Source: Treponema sp. (lineage in GTDB: Bacteria; Spirochaetota; Spirochaetia; Treponematales; Breznakiellaceae). From it: a stretch of 64,000 bases of DNA. The position numbers and the translations under genes were made by a program. The notes beneath the pieces were generated by a model, which was not told where the DNA came from, did not search any database, and worked only from the letters and a program-made list of their open reading frames with translations. Position 1 is the first letter of the stretch. Every line of letters starts with the position of its first letter. This document shows, piece by piece, positions 27,401 to 34,980 of the stretch. Location: the NCBI GenBank assembly GCA_009777995.1, contig WRKT01000007.1, positions 1 to 64,000 of the forward strand, given 5' to 3'.

Positions 27401-28678
27401 TTACTCTTCACCTTTATTCATTTTAAATACACTTGTTTCTGGTAATGCGCCTAATTTACCTTCTTTATACAACTTCTTTCTAGACGTAATTTTTCTGATT
27501 CTAGGCAAGTGAGCTAAACACTTGTAATTACTACCTCCGTCTTTTCCTTTTTCAACTAACCAAATCGATTCATCTGATAATAAATCCATTAAAGCTTGAT
27601 TATGAGTAGTAAAAATTATCTGCGAACCTGAGCTATTATTCAAAAAAGTTGTAATTAAAAACTCTTGAAGATCTGCATGAAGCGAGGCTTCAATTTCATC
27701 AATACAAAGAAACATTTTATTATAAAATATTGTTAATAAAGGCCCTGATAATTCCAGCAATCTTTGAGTCCCACGTGATTCATCATAAACAGGCAAGTTA
27801 TATCTATTTTTATATTGATGAGTGATAAAGATTTCCTTAACTATGTATTTCCCGTCATTGTTTTTAAACTCAGCTCTTTCACTATCCGTTAAACGTTCTA
27901 AAAAAGATGTCGGGATTTCTTCATCAGTTACTATAATATCCTTAATATGGTCAAATCCAGCGCTTGTCAAAAAAGAAAGTAACGCCTTCTTCTGCTTCTC
28001 ATCTTTTTCGATTTGTCCAATTGTCCAAAAAAGTAGATTTTGATGAGAAGGTATTATTATCGGAAGATATAGCTTTTCTAACCAATTATATATTTCTTGG
28101 ATTAATGGATGATGAAGTTGAGCAGCTGTATTAATAAAAGTAACATTAGGACGAGTCATAGATGATATTCTTAACTTCGAACCAGTGAAAATATCTCCCC
28201 ATTTGAAATCATAAACTATTTTCTCCCATTGATTATCTGGATTCTTGCATAACCGTTCATAAATGAGTTTCCTTTGCCCTTTAGGGAAAAAATTCAGACT
28301 TTCCTTATGAACACAATTTTTATCGAAAGTTAGCAGATATTCATATTTTGTTTCTTTCATTAAAAAAACTATTTCTATGTAGCCAGGTTTTTTTGCAGAC
28401 TCTTCATCGAATAAGAATGGCCTAAAATCTATATCTTCTTTGGGTTTTAAATTGGTAAAGCCGTTCATAATAAAACGAAAACAACTGTCGAAAGCATGAA
28501 GCATATTACTTTTTCCAGCCGCATTAGGGCCAAATAAAGCAATAATTTTCAGAAGTCTTTTTCCTCCAATATCTACAAAATGATTAGTTTTGTCGTTTTC
28601 ATTGGAATTTACTTCAAAACTGATTGTTTGTCGAGTTTTTATGGAAAACATATTTTCTAGAGTAAACCCCAATATCAT
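27401..28678 (-). CDS. AAA ATPase of the RloA/AAA_15 type
   Basis: 425 residues with an ABC/SMC-like ATPase head. Walker A GPNAAGKSN is at about residues 50-58, Walker B LCIDEIEASLH at about 318-328, and the switch His in FTTHNQALMD at about 355. FxLENMFSIKTRQTISF at the N-terminus is typical of the overcoming-lysogenisation/RloA-like ATPases. These genes often sit inside type I restriction loci and usually have a RloB or TOPRIM partner; none is seen here. It is convergent with the RES gene and has AGGAG before its ATG. Confidence 0.8.
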   Translation of the reverse strand: MILGFTLENMFSIKTRQTISFEVNSNENDKTNHFVDIGGKRLLKIIALFGPNAAGKSNMLHAFDSCFRFIMNGFTNLKPKEDIDFRPFLFDEESAKKPGYIEIVFLMKETKYEYLLTFDKNCVHKESLNFFPKGQRKLIYERLCKNPDNQWEKIVYDFKWGDIFTGSKLRISSMTRPNVTFINTAAQLHHPLIQEIYNWLEKLYLPIIIPSHQNLLFWTIGQIEKDEKQKKALLSFLTSAGFDHIKDIIVTDEEIPTSFLERLTDSERAEFKNNDGKYIVKEIFITHQYKNRYNLPVYDESRGTQRLLELSGPLLTIFYNKMFLCIDEIEASLHADLQEFLITTFLNNSSGSQIIFTTHNQALMDLLSDESIWLVEKGKDGGSNYKCLAHLPRIRKITSRKKLYKEGKLGALPETSVFKMNKGEE

Positions 28679-28784
28679 AAAGGCTCCTACATTAGATTAT
28701 CGGATATATAATATAAATTCAAGGGGAAAATGACAGTTTCTTGCAAATAATCGTTATATTTTGGCACTTTTTTCTAAAACAGCC

Positions 28785-28814
28785 TTGACTTTCCTATTGA
28801 ACATAGGCTAGAAT
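28785..28814 (+). promoter_or_regulatory. Sigma-70 type promoter for the HNH gene
   Basis: TTGACT at 28785-28790, 18-base spacer, TAGAAT at 28809-28814. Transcription would start near 28821, directly before two hairpins. Confidence 0.65.
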
Positions 28815-28821
28815 ATACCTA

Positions 28822-28866
28822 TGGAATGTTATTCCAAAAAAGGCAACGGAGTTAGATTCCGTTGCC
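28822..28866 (+). promoter_or_regulatory. Two hairpins in the leader of the HNH gene
   Basis: Hairpin 1: TGGAAT-GTT-ATTCCA (28822-28836). Hairpin 2: GGCAACGGA / TCCGTTGCC, 9 perfect pairs with a 7-base loop (28842-28866). Read on the minus strand, hairpin 2 is followed by six Ts and looks like a terminator, yet no minus-strand gene lies within 3.3 kb upstream of it. On the plus strand it would be leader structure. Confidence 0.6.
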
Positions 28867-28963
28867 AAAATTCAAAATTCCCCGTAAGGAATGCATTGAT
28901 GAGTTAAGAATAACACATCCTACAAATTTTGTCAATTTATTTACGGGGAAAAGGAGTGCCAAT

Positions 28964-29218
28964 ATGGCATTTTCAGATTTGGTAGTTAGAGATGCTTGGA
29001 AGCGAGCAGGTGGAAAGTGTGAGTGTGTGCGTACTACTCATGGCCACACTGGAAGGTGCAATAAAGACTTGGTTTGGGAAAACCGAGGCCGTGAAGGGCG
29101 AGGACGTTGGGAGACTCACCACAAAACATCTGTTTCTGCCGGAGGTTCCGACAGTCTTAGCAATTGTGAAATTCTGTGTTTCGACTGTCACTCAGAAACA
29201 AGAACTTTTGGTAGCTAA
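28964..29218 (+). CDS. HNH endonuclease
   Basis: 84 residues from the ATG at 28964, chosen because AAGGAG (28951-28956) is 7 bases upstream; a TTG at 28862 inside a hairpin would add 34 residues. The HNH core is complete: zinc cysteines CEC and C-x in GRCNKDLVWENRGREG, catalytic HH in WETHHKTS, and the final SLSNCEILCFDCH. Small HNH nucleases of this kind occur in phages and defence loci. It has its own promoter and leader structure. Confidence 0.85.
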   Translation: MAFSDLVVRDAWKRAGGKCECVRTTHGHTGRCNKDLVWENRGREGRGRWETHHKTSVSAGGSDSLSNCEILCFDCHSETRTFGS

Positions 29219-29424
29219 GTAATATTTTTTCAACATACTTAAAAGACTCTATGGTTAACTATTAGCAAAAAAAGTATTCCAAATGACTATTGAATCTTTT
29301 AGATTGTGCTTTTCGAAAAAATAAACACCAAAAAGAACTTCTTTTCATGCAACTCAGATTTACCGGGAGAGATAAAACCATGTCAAGAAAGTAAAAAGCA
29401 AGATAATAATCTTGGGGAGCAAAA

Positions 29425-30105
29425 ATGAAAAACAGTTACTTACAGGCTTATCTCGTTGAAGGAGCGTGTCGCTCAAAAAGATGGGGGTTTCCGATGCTAC
29501 AGCCTTGTCATATAATCCCAGAAGAACTTATTGCATTCTCAAAAACCAAAGGGAAAGAAAACATAAATAAATTTGTCCATTTTTATGAAGAAGATGATAA
29601 AATTTTACCATTCGGTAGAGACCCTCGAAAATATTTTCCACGTCTTAGCCAATTTGGCGGGGTTATAAGCTGTGATTTTAGTGTATATCGTGATATGTCA
29701 TTTTCTCTACAAATTAGTCAAACTCTTTGGAATCGTGAACTTACATTTTGGCTGCAATATCGTAATATCTCTGTCATCCCAAATGTTCGTTATAGTGATG
29801 AACAATCATATGAGTTTTGTTTTGAAGGAATTCCAAAAAACAGTGTCATTTCTATTGGCACGCATGGTTGTACTAACACGAAGGACGATATTTTCTTTCA
29901 TATAAAGGGTCTCTCGGAAACAATTAGACAATTAAATCCAGAAGCAATACTTTTTTATGGTGCAGTAAAAAACGAATTAAAATACATACTTCATTCAGAA
30001 AAAATTCCTTATAGGATTTTTCCAAGTGATACATCTGAATTTTATAAAAATAAAGAAGAAAAAACGTATCCTTTATTTGATAGTCTTGATGCAAGAGGTG
30101 CCTAA
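29425..30105 (+). CDS. DUF4417 protein
   Basis: 226 residues, with the DUF4417 pattern: RWGFPMLQP at the N-terminus, KFVHFYEEDDK, FGGVISCDFSVYRDMSFSLQI, VIPNVRYSDEQSYEFCFEG and a later SVISIGTHGC. The family is common on plasmids and phages and has no established activity. GGGGAG precedes the ATG. Its stop overlaps the start of the next gene (TAATGG), so the two form an operon. Low-GC codon use marks it as part of the imported stretch. Confidence 0.75.
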   Translation: MKNSYLQAYLVEGACRSKRWGFPMLQPCHIIPEELIAFSKTKGKENINKFVHFYEEDDKILPFGRDPRKYFPRLSQFGGVISCDFSVYRDMSFSLQISQTLWNRELTFWLQYRNISVIPNVRYSDEQSYEFCFEGIPKNSVISIGTHGCTNTKDDIFFHIKGLSETIRQLNPEAILFYGAVKNELKYILHSEKIPYRIFPSDTSEFYKNKEEKTYPLFDSLDARGA

Positions 30106-30623
30106 TGGGTGGTGGTGTTAGTCGGAAAAACCGAAATATAGCAAGAAACAAATCTAGAAGAGATTGGACTGACAGCTTATTTTCAAGTGAGCCAAGTATT
30201 GAATATTCAACAGCAGAACAAGGAAGCAGTTCTCCTTATGACAAGTTTGCTTCAAATAGCAATTATAGCCTACCTGCCAGAGAGATTGATCAAGACGAAG
30301 CAACAATGTATAGTCTTACTCTTTTTATTGCTATGTACTATATCTTAAAAGGAAAATTTGGAAATGAAAAAAACAAGAAGCTTATTGAATTTTTACACAA
30401 GGTAGATAAGACGATAATAAACAAAAAAGAAAGTCTAATAAATAGTTCTGAATTCATAAAATTTCAGGATTATTGTAAAAACAAAAACATCCACCAATAT
30501 TCTGGATATGAAATTGTCAGGAGATTTATGACAAAATATTTTTCAGATGCTTCTGGTATTTTTATGCGATTAAGCAGAGATGAATGGATACGTTTTGTTA
30601 GTCGGTTTTTAATTTTTAACTAA
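30105..30623 (+). CDS. Unrecognised protein coupled to the DUF4417 gene
   Basis: 172 residues, family not recognised. The first ~25 residues are Gly/Arg/Lys/Asn-rich and basic (MGGGVSRKNRNIARNKSRRD). A Ser-rich linker follows, then a mostly helical C-terminal half (about 65-172) with many Lys and aromatic residues. It starts at the base of the DUF4417 stop, so a shared function is likely. It may bind nucleic acid through the basic N-terminus; this is inference. Confidence 0.6.
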   Translation: MGGGVSRKNRNIARNKSRRDWTDSLFSSEPSIEYSTAEQGSSSPYDKFASNSNYSLPAREIDQDEATMYSLTLFIAMYYILKGKFGNEKNKKLIEFLHKVDKTIINKKESLINSSEFIKFQDYCKNKNIHQYSGYEIVRRFMTKYFSDASGIFMRLSRDEWIRFVSRFLIFN

Positions 30624-30717
30624 TAATGAAAAAATATTTGGACAAGTTCACTTAAGGAGATAACATTCATGTGATTCTATAACCTTCCAAAAAGATATTG
30701 TTTCAACAGAATCCCAT

Positions 30718-30807
30718 CTAAACCGACATCTCTCGCCTCACCCCATTAAGCAATTTCTCATTAACATACTTACTCCACTTCACCTCATAAGCACCCAGAT
30801 TCTCCAT
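30718..30807 (-). pseudogene. Possible small reading-frame remnant in the 226-base gap before the IS element
   Basis: The gap 30624-30849 has no full gene. A 29-codon minus-strand frame (ATG at 30807, GTGAGGCGAGAGATG near its end) looks more protein-like than chance (basic, WSKYVNEKLL), but there is no good ribosome site. It may be the tail of a lost gene. Confidence 0.25.
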
Positions 30808-30849
30808 TGACTAAAGAAAAACGCCGAATCCTAGCCGGCAGCCAGACCT

Positions 30850-32179
30850 GATAAGGTACAATAAGTTTCGCAAATTAATGACAGGTTTGCAGTCATTTGA
30901 TAGAATTAAGTTGCTAAACAAATTTATCAAGGAGAACTGCAAACCATGCCGGATAAGATTGTACAATTTAATGAGGGAGTAATCAAGGATGAGTTGAAGG
31001 AGCTTGTACGGAACAGCGTAGAGGAAACCCTTAACGGGCTTCTAGAACAGGAGGCTGAACAGCTGACCAATGCGGCCAAGTATGAACGCACACAGAGCCG
31101 TCAAGGGTATAGAAGCGGTAAATATTCAAGAAAACTTGGAACCACTTCAGGAGAAGTAACGCTTAAAATGCCTAAACTAAAGGGCGTCCCATTTGAAACG
31201 GCTATTATTGAAAGGTACAGGCGAAGAGAAAGCAGTGTTGAAGAGGCACTGATTGAGATGTACCTTGCAGGAGTGTCTGTCCGCAGAGTGGAAGACATAA
31301 CAGAAGCACTATGGGGAAGTAAAGTATCACCTGCAACAATCAGTGAATTAAATAAAAAGGCATATGAAAACATCGAAAGCTGGAGGAATCGGGATCTTAG
31401 CGGAACAAATTACCCCTACGTGTATGTTGACGGCATTTATTTAAAACGAAATTGGGGTGGCAGCTATGAGAATGTCAGCATATTGGTAGCTATAGGGGTA
31501 AATACTGACGGTTATCGCGAAGTACTGGGTGCTGCAGAGGGGATGAAAGAGGATAAAGCAAGTTGGGAGTCGTTTTTTAAATGGTTAAAGGAGAGAGGGC
31601 TTAACGGAGTGCAGTTAATTATCGGGGATAAATGCCTGGGAATGGTAGAAGCGGCTATGACTGTGTACCCGCAAGCAAAATACCAAAGATGCATGGTTCA
31701 TTTTTACCGTAATGTATTTTCAGTTGTACCTCGTGGTAAGGTGGCACTTGTTGTTAAGATGTTAAAAGCCATACATGCTCAGGAGAGTAAAGACGCTTCA
31801 ATGGAAAAAGCCCGGGCAGTAATGGAGACATTGAAAGAGATGAGATTAAAGGAGGCTGCAAAGAAAGTAGAAAACGGAATAGAGGAAACTCTTACCTACA
31901 CAAACTTCCCGTTTGAGCATTGGATAAGGATACGAACCAATAATACTATAGAGAGAGTACATAGGGAGATACGGAGGAGGACAAGAGTTGTTGGTTGCTT
32001 TCCTGATGGCAATTCCGCTTTAATGCTTGTATGTGCCAGACTGAGATATGTTGCCGGCAGCCATTGGGGAAACAAAATGTATATGAGTATGAAACATCTA
32101 AAGATTGTTTTAACAGCGGTAGCTTGATCATTAATTAAATGGCTGCAAAAATATTTTGCGAAAGAATCTTGACAGTACC
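30850..32179 (+). mobile_element. Complete IS256-family insertion sequence
   Basis: A 1,330-bp element. Direct repeats CCAGACCT flank it exactly (30842-30849 and 32180-32187), an 8-bp target duplication usual for this family. The ends align without gaps over about 30 bases as imperfect inverted repeats sharing TTTCGCAAA at inner positions 17-25. The single transposase gene is intact. It lies between the DUF4417 operon and the phosphoribosyltransferase gene. Confidence 0.92.
30946..32127 (+). CDS. IS256-family (Mutator-type) transposase
   Basis: 393 residues with an intact DDE site: Asp162 in YVDGIY, Asp228 in IIGDKC and Glu336 in NNTIERVHR. RCMVHFYRNV, the usual C/W-x-x-C-x-x-H region of this family, is near residue 248. 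The C-terminal RTRVVGCFPDGNSAL motif is also typical. AAGGAG precedes the ATG. No frameshift or stop is seen, and the fresh target duplication suggests the element could be active. Confidence 0.95.
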   Translation: MPDKIVQFNEGVIKDELKELVRNSVEETLNGLLEQEAEQLTNAAKYERTQSRQGYRSGKYSRKLGTTSGEVTLKMPKLKGVPFETAIIERYRRRESSVEEALIEMYLAGVSVRRVEDITEALWGSKVSPATISELNKKAYENIESWRNRDLSGTNYPYVYVDGIYLKRNWGGSYENVSILVAIGVNTDGYREVLGAAEGMKEDKASWESFFKWLKERGLNGVQLIIGDKCLGMVEAAMTVYPQAKYQRCMVHFYRNVFSVVPRGKVALVVKMLKAIHAQESKDASMEKARAVMETLKEMRLKEAAKKVENGIEETLTYTNFPFEHWIRIRTNNTIERVHREIRRRTRVVGCFPDGNSALMLVCARLRYVAGSHWGNKMYMSMKHLKIVLTAVA

Positions 32180-32212
32180 CCAGACCTTCCATAGAAAGCA
32201 CCAAATCTTCCT

Positions 32213-32824
32213 TCACGCATATTCTGGATTCACTCTCCGGGCTAAGTAAAATCCTCTTACTTCCACCTCGTGATGCACTTGATGAATCAAATCTCTCCAA
32301 ACAACAAAATGGCTCCCTGATGTGATTACATCATCGACAATATATACAATATCAGGAACATTCTCAAAGGGCTCGAAACAATAGCGTCCCTTCAGCAAAT
32401 CCGGATGTCTGTAACCGCTTTTAACATGCGTTGGAATAAAATCATCAATTGCTTTTAAATTAAAAGATACAGGAATACCCGTATTTGTGTGAACAATTTT
32501 TAAGACATCTACATTCCTTGAATCGAATAATTCACTGTTCGGATGCTTCGATGGCGGGCCTGCTAATAAAATAACATTACCATTTATGGAAGTTTGAATA
32601 ATCAAATCTGCAAATTTCTTTATCGCTTCTTCTTTGTAATACCACTGGCTCTTACCACGGTGTTCAATTGGTTTCTTATAATTAAATACCCATTGATTGG
32701 CCGGAGATTGGTCATACCCGCCTTGTGTATATTCCAGGTGAAAATAAATTATATCATTTTCATTAAGATATTGAAGCCCATATAACCGTGGATCTATTAG
32801 TGTCCATGGTATTTTATCAGGCAT
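32213..32824 (-). CDS. Phosphoribosyltransferase-like protein (candidate toxin of a ShosTA-like pair)
   Basis: 203 residues. The PRPP-binding motif IVYIVDDVITSGSH is at about residues 160-173, and an upstream VILLAGPPSKHP loop (about 85-96) fits a type I PRTase fold. It has no recognisable purine or pyrimidine salvage identity. It begins 8 bases inside the DprA-like gene. A PRTase next to a DprA homologue is the composition of ShosTA, a toxin-antitoxin module with anti-phage activity. The assignment rests on pairing and motifs. The IS256 element inserted 26 bases after its stop. Confidence 0.7.
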   Translation of the reverse strand: MPDKIPWTLIDPRLYGLQYLNENDIIYFHLEYTQGGYDQSPANQWVFNYKKPIEHRGKSQWYYKEEAIKKFADLIIQTSINGNVILLAGPPSKHPNSELFDSRNVDVLKIVHTNTGIPVSFNLKAIDDFIPTHVKSGYRHPDLLKGRYCFEPFENVPDIVYIVDDVITSGSHFVVWRDLIHQVHHEVEVRGFYLARRVNPEYA

Positions 32825-33782
32825 TATGATGTTTCCGAGTAATTTTTAAATACGCAATAATATCATTAATATCTCTTACGCGGACTGCTCCTTTTTGTTC
32901 ATACTTATGCGGCCAAGTAATCGACGGATTTTCGAAACAGGAGTTTAGGATAAAAAGGGGTCGTTTCTGATCTATACATGCCTTTGCTTGGAAAAGAGTG
33001 CCACTAGTGTCAGATGCTTCTACAATAATTGTTGCCAAAGATAAAGCTGCCATAGTGACATCACGCTCGGGGAAATATATTCGTTTGGTTTGGAACGGTT
33101 GCGTATAATACTTATAAAATGGGACCTGGCTAATCAATAAATGCTTAATTGCTATTTCTTCTTGAAGATTCCTGTTTTTGGGAGGGTAGTACTCATCTAT
33201 TGGTGTTCCAATGACACCGATAGTATTCATTTTGCATTTAATGGCTGTTTCCAGAGCAACAGTATCAACACCTTCAGCAAGCCCGGAAACTAATGTAAGG
33301 TCATAGTTGGATAGGAGACTAACTAATTTTTCTGTCCGCCTGTAACCTTCGGCACTAATCTTCCTGGTTCCCACTACAGAAATACAATCTGTATTAACAA
33401 GGTCTGGGTTGCCTCGATAATAAAACAGATTAATAGGATATTTTGCATCCAATAGTTTGTCAGGAAACTGAGGACTTTCCTTAATCAAGAATGAAAAAGG
33501 AGGAGATGATTTCAACTTTTTCTCAATAAATTCCTTAATAAGGTTTACTCTTTGATCAAAATTACCAAAAAGATCAGGTGTAATTTCATCGATAACCTCA
33601 GATGGTAATTTTGCTTGTAAAGAAAGAAGTTGGGCAATTTTTTTTAGGGAAGAATGGTCTTGGGCCCAAAGATACTCATAGGCTAACAACTCGTTATATG
33701 GGGATATAGCTTTAAAACTTGTCTTAATAGAGTCAATACTAGAAGGTTCTGAAATCCGGTTATGGGTTACAAGCTCCCTCAT
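32817..33782 (-). CDS. DprA/Smf-like Rossmann protein (candidate partner of a ShosTA-like pair)
   Basis: 321 residues. The DprA signature is clear: SVVGTRKIS at about residue 138, LVSGLAEGVDTVALE at about 162, and GVIGTPIDEYYPPKNRNLQEEI at about 190. An N-terminal ~120-residue helical part replaces the usual SAM domain, and the C-terminal winged helix of housekeeping DprA is reduced. Housekeeping DprA loads RecA on incoming single-stranded DNA. Here the overlap with a PRTase gene and the island context favour a defence role. Confidence 0.8.
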   Translation of the reverse strand: MRELVTHNRISEPSSIDSIKTSFKAISPYNELLAYEYLWAQDHSSLKKIAQLLSLQAKLPSEVIDEITPDLFGNFDQRVNLIKEFIEKKLKSSPPFSFLIKESPQFPDKLLDAKYPINLFYYRGNPDLVNTDCISVVGTRKISAEGYRRTEKLVSLLSNYDLTLVSGLAEGVDTVALETAIKCKMNTIGVIGTPIDEYYPPKNRNLQEEIAIKHLLISQVPFYKYYTQPFQTKRIYFPERDVTMAALSLATIIVEASDTSGTLFQAKACIDQKRPLFILNSCFENPSITWPHKYEQKGAVRVRDINDIIAYLKITRKHHNA

Positions 33783-33811
33783 AATATACTCCTACTTTCT
33801 GAAACAGTATT

Positions 33812-33840
33812 CTAAAAAAACGGGCACTTACGTGCCCGCT
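33812..33840 (-). terminator. Rho-independent terminator of the OmpA-like gene
   Basis: On the minus strand: CGGGCAC / GTGCCCG with a 4-base loop (33821-33838) followed by seven Ts. It lies 9 bases after the OmpA-like stop codon and also separates that gene from the defence pair. Confidence 0.85.
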
Positions 33841-33848
33841 GTAAAAAC

Positions 33849-34283
33849 CTACCTGATAATCGTGAAACTAACTCTGCGGTTTTGGGAGCCGTCGGTGGAG
33901 CTTGTTGGGTAGCCGCCTCCTGCGCCTGCGATGATGAGGCGGTGGCGATCAATTCTGAAGTTTTCGACCAGGAAGTTGGCTGCTGCTTCGGCGCGTCTTT
34001 GGCTTAAGGGTCTTAGGGTGTTTCTTTCTTCGGCGACGGTACCTAATATGGCGTTAGCGTGGCCGTCAATCAAGACGCGGGCCTGGGGGTTATCAGCTAA
34101 TTGCCTTGCTACTTGCGTAAAGGTTTGTAAGTTTGCTATTGCCAGCTCTGTGCTTACTGCTCTTAAGTTGGCGCTGTTTGGCGGGAAGTGGACGGACATT
34201 GTGCTTCCTGCGGGTGTCTGCGCTTGAACACAGACTGTTGATACTAGTGAGAGTAGCACCAGTACAACTAACATCTTTTTCAT
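33849..34283 (-). CDS. OmpA-like peptidoglycan-binding protein
   Basis: 144 residues from the ATG at 34283 (AAAGGAG 7 bases upstream). Signal peptide at residues 1-22 (ends CVQAQ). The rest is one compact OmpA C-terminal domain: a PPNSANL strand, then ARVLIDGHANAILG, PLSQRRAEAAANFL and a final QNRRVSF. The usual DGHTD reads DGHAN here, so the binding Asp is replaced by Asn. It is probably periplasmic and holds the cell wall. It has its own terminator and stands alone. Confidence 0.85.
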   Translation of the reverse strand: MKKMLVVLVLLSLVSTVCVQAQTPAGSTMSVHFPPNSANLRAVSTELAIANLQTFTQVARQLADNPQARVLIDGHANAILGTVAEERNTLRPLSQRRAEAAANFLVENFRIDRHRLIIAGAGGGYPTSSTDGSQNRRVSFTIIR

Positions 34284-34364
34284 AATAAACTCCTTTAAAT
34301 ATAATTCAAAATTAAGCCAATGATGTAGCAGCGATGTATATCGACGATGCACATCGAGGGCTCC

Positions 34365-34447
34365 TGCCGGCGGTGAGACTTGAACTCACACACCCTTGCG
34401 AGCGGTAGATTTTGAGTCTACTGCGTCTGCCATTCCGCCACGCCGGC
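34365..34447 (-). tRNA. tRNA-Leu (anticodon CAA)
   Basis: Reads from 34447 to 34365. The acceptor stem GCCGGCG pairs with CGCCGGC, discriminator A, and CCA is not encoded. The anticodon loop CTCAAAA is held by GTAGA/TCTAC. The long variable arm is typical of leucine tRNA, and the T loop is TTCAAGT. The 5' part overlaps the end of the upstream protein gene. Confidence 0.95.
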
Positions 34448-34978
34448 TGGAAATATTTTGCCATAGATTTCCGTATAACTCAACACCCCGTTAACGCGTT
34501 CGGACTTTATAAGGCTTAAACGGTCTACTTTGACCCTTATCTCCTTACAATCCAACTCAATGGGCTGTGTATGTCTTACTTCCCTTGCAAGGGTGATGTG
34601 CGCATTGAACGGGCGTTTATCAACAGGGAAGCCTTCCTCTTCGAAGCGGGTTAGGAGCCGGTGGTGGAGGGACTTTAAAAGCGGGAGGTGCGGGTCTTCC
34701 CTGTCGGCGCCTACCCACCAGAGTTCCTTCTTGCTGTGGGTGAAGCAGCCGGTACGGTTAAAACATAGCTCGAAGGCGAGGCTATCAATCTCTTCAATAA
34801 TACGGTGCAAATCTGCCAGCCTTCCCTCGGGGGTCTCCCCAAGAAAGGCAAGGGTCAAATGGAGGTTCCGGGGCCTGGTGAAAGTGCCCTTATACGACTG
34901 AGCCTCAAGTTGCTTCTGCAGGGCTTGAAGCTCCACAATCGTATCATCATCAATAAAAACACCTATAAAAAGGCGCAA
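34418..34978 (-). CDS. thpR: RNA 2',3'-cyclic phosphodiesterase (LigT/ThpR family)
   Basis: 186 residues of the 2H phosphoesterase family. Both catalytic H-x-T-x motifs are present: HLTLAFLG at about residue 40 and HITLAREV at about 126. Start is a TTG at 34978, with AAAGG 6 bases upstream, overlapping the stop of the peptidase gene. The last ~10 codons (AGVAEWQTQ) lie inside the tRNA-Leu gene, and the stop codon is formed by the tRNA anticodon arm. Such overlap implies the mRNA and the tRNA precursor come from one transcript or compete. Activity is on 2',3'-cyclic RNA ends. Confidence 0.85.
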   Translation of the reverse strand: MRLFIGVFIDDDTIVELQALQKQLEAQSYKGTFTRPRNLHLTLAFLGETPEGRLADLHRIIEEIDSLAFELCFNRTGCFTHSKKELWWVGADREDPHLPLLKSLHHRLLTRFEEEGFPVDKRPFNAHITLAREVRHTQPIELDCKEIRVKVDRLSLIKSERVNGVLSYTEIYGKIFPAGVAEWQTQ

Positions 34979-34980
34979 GT

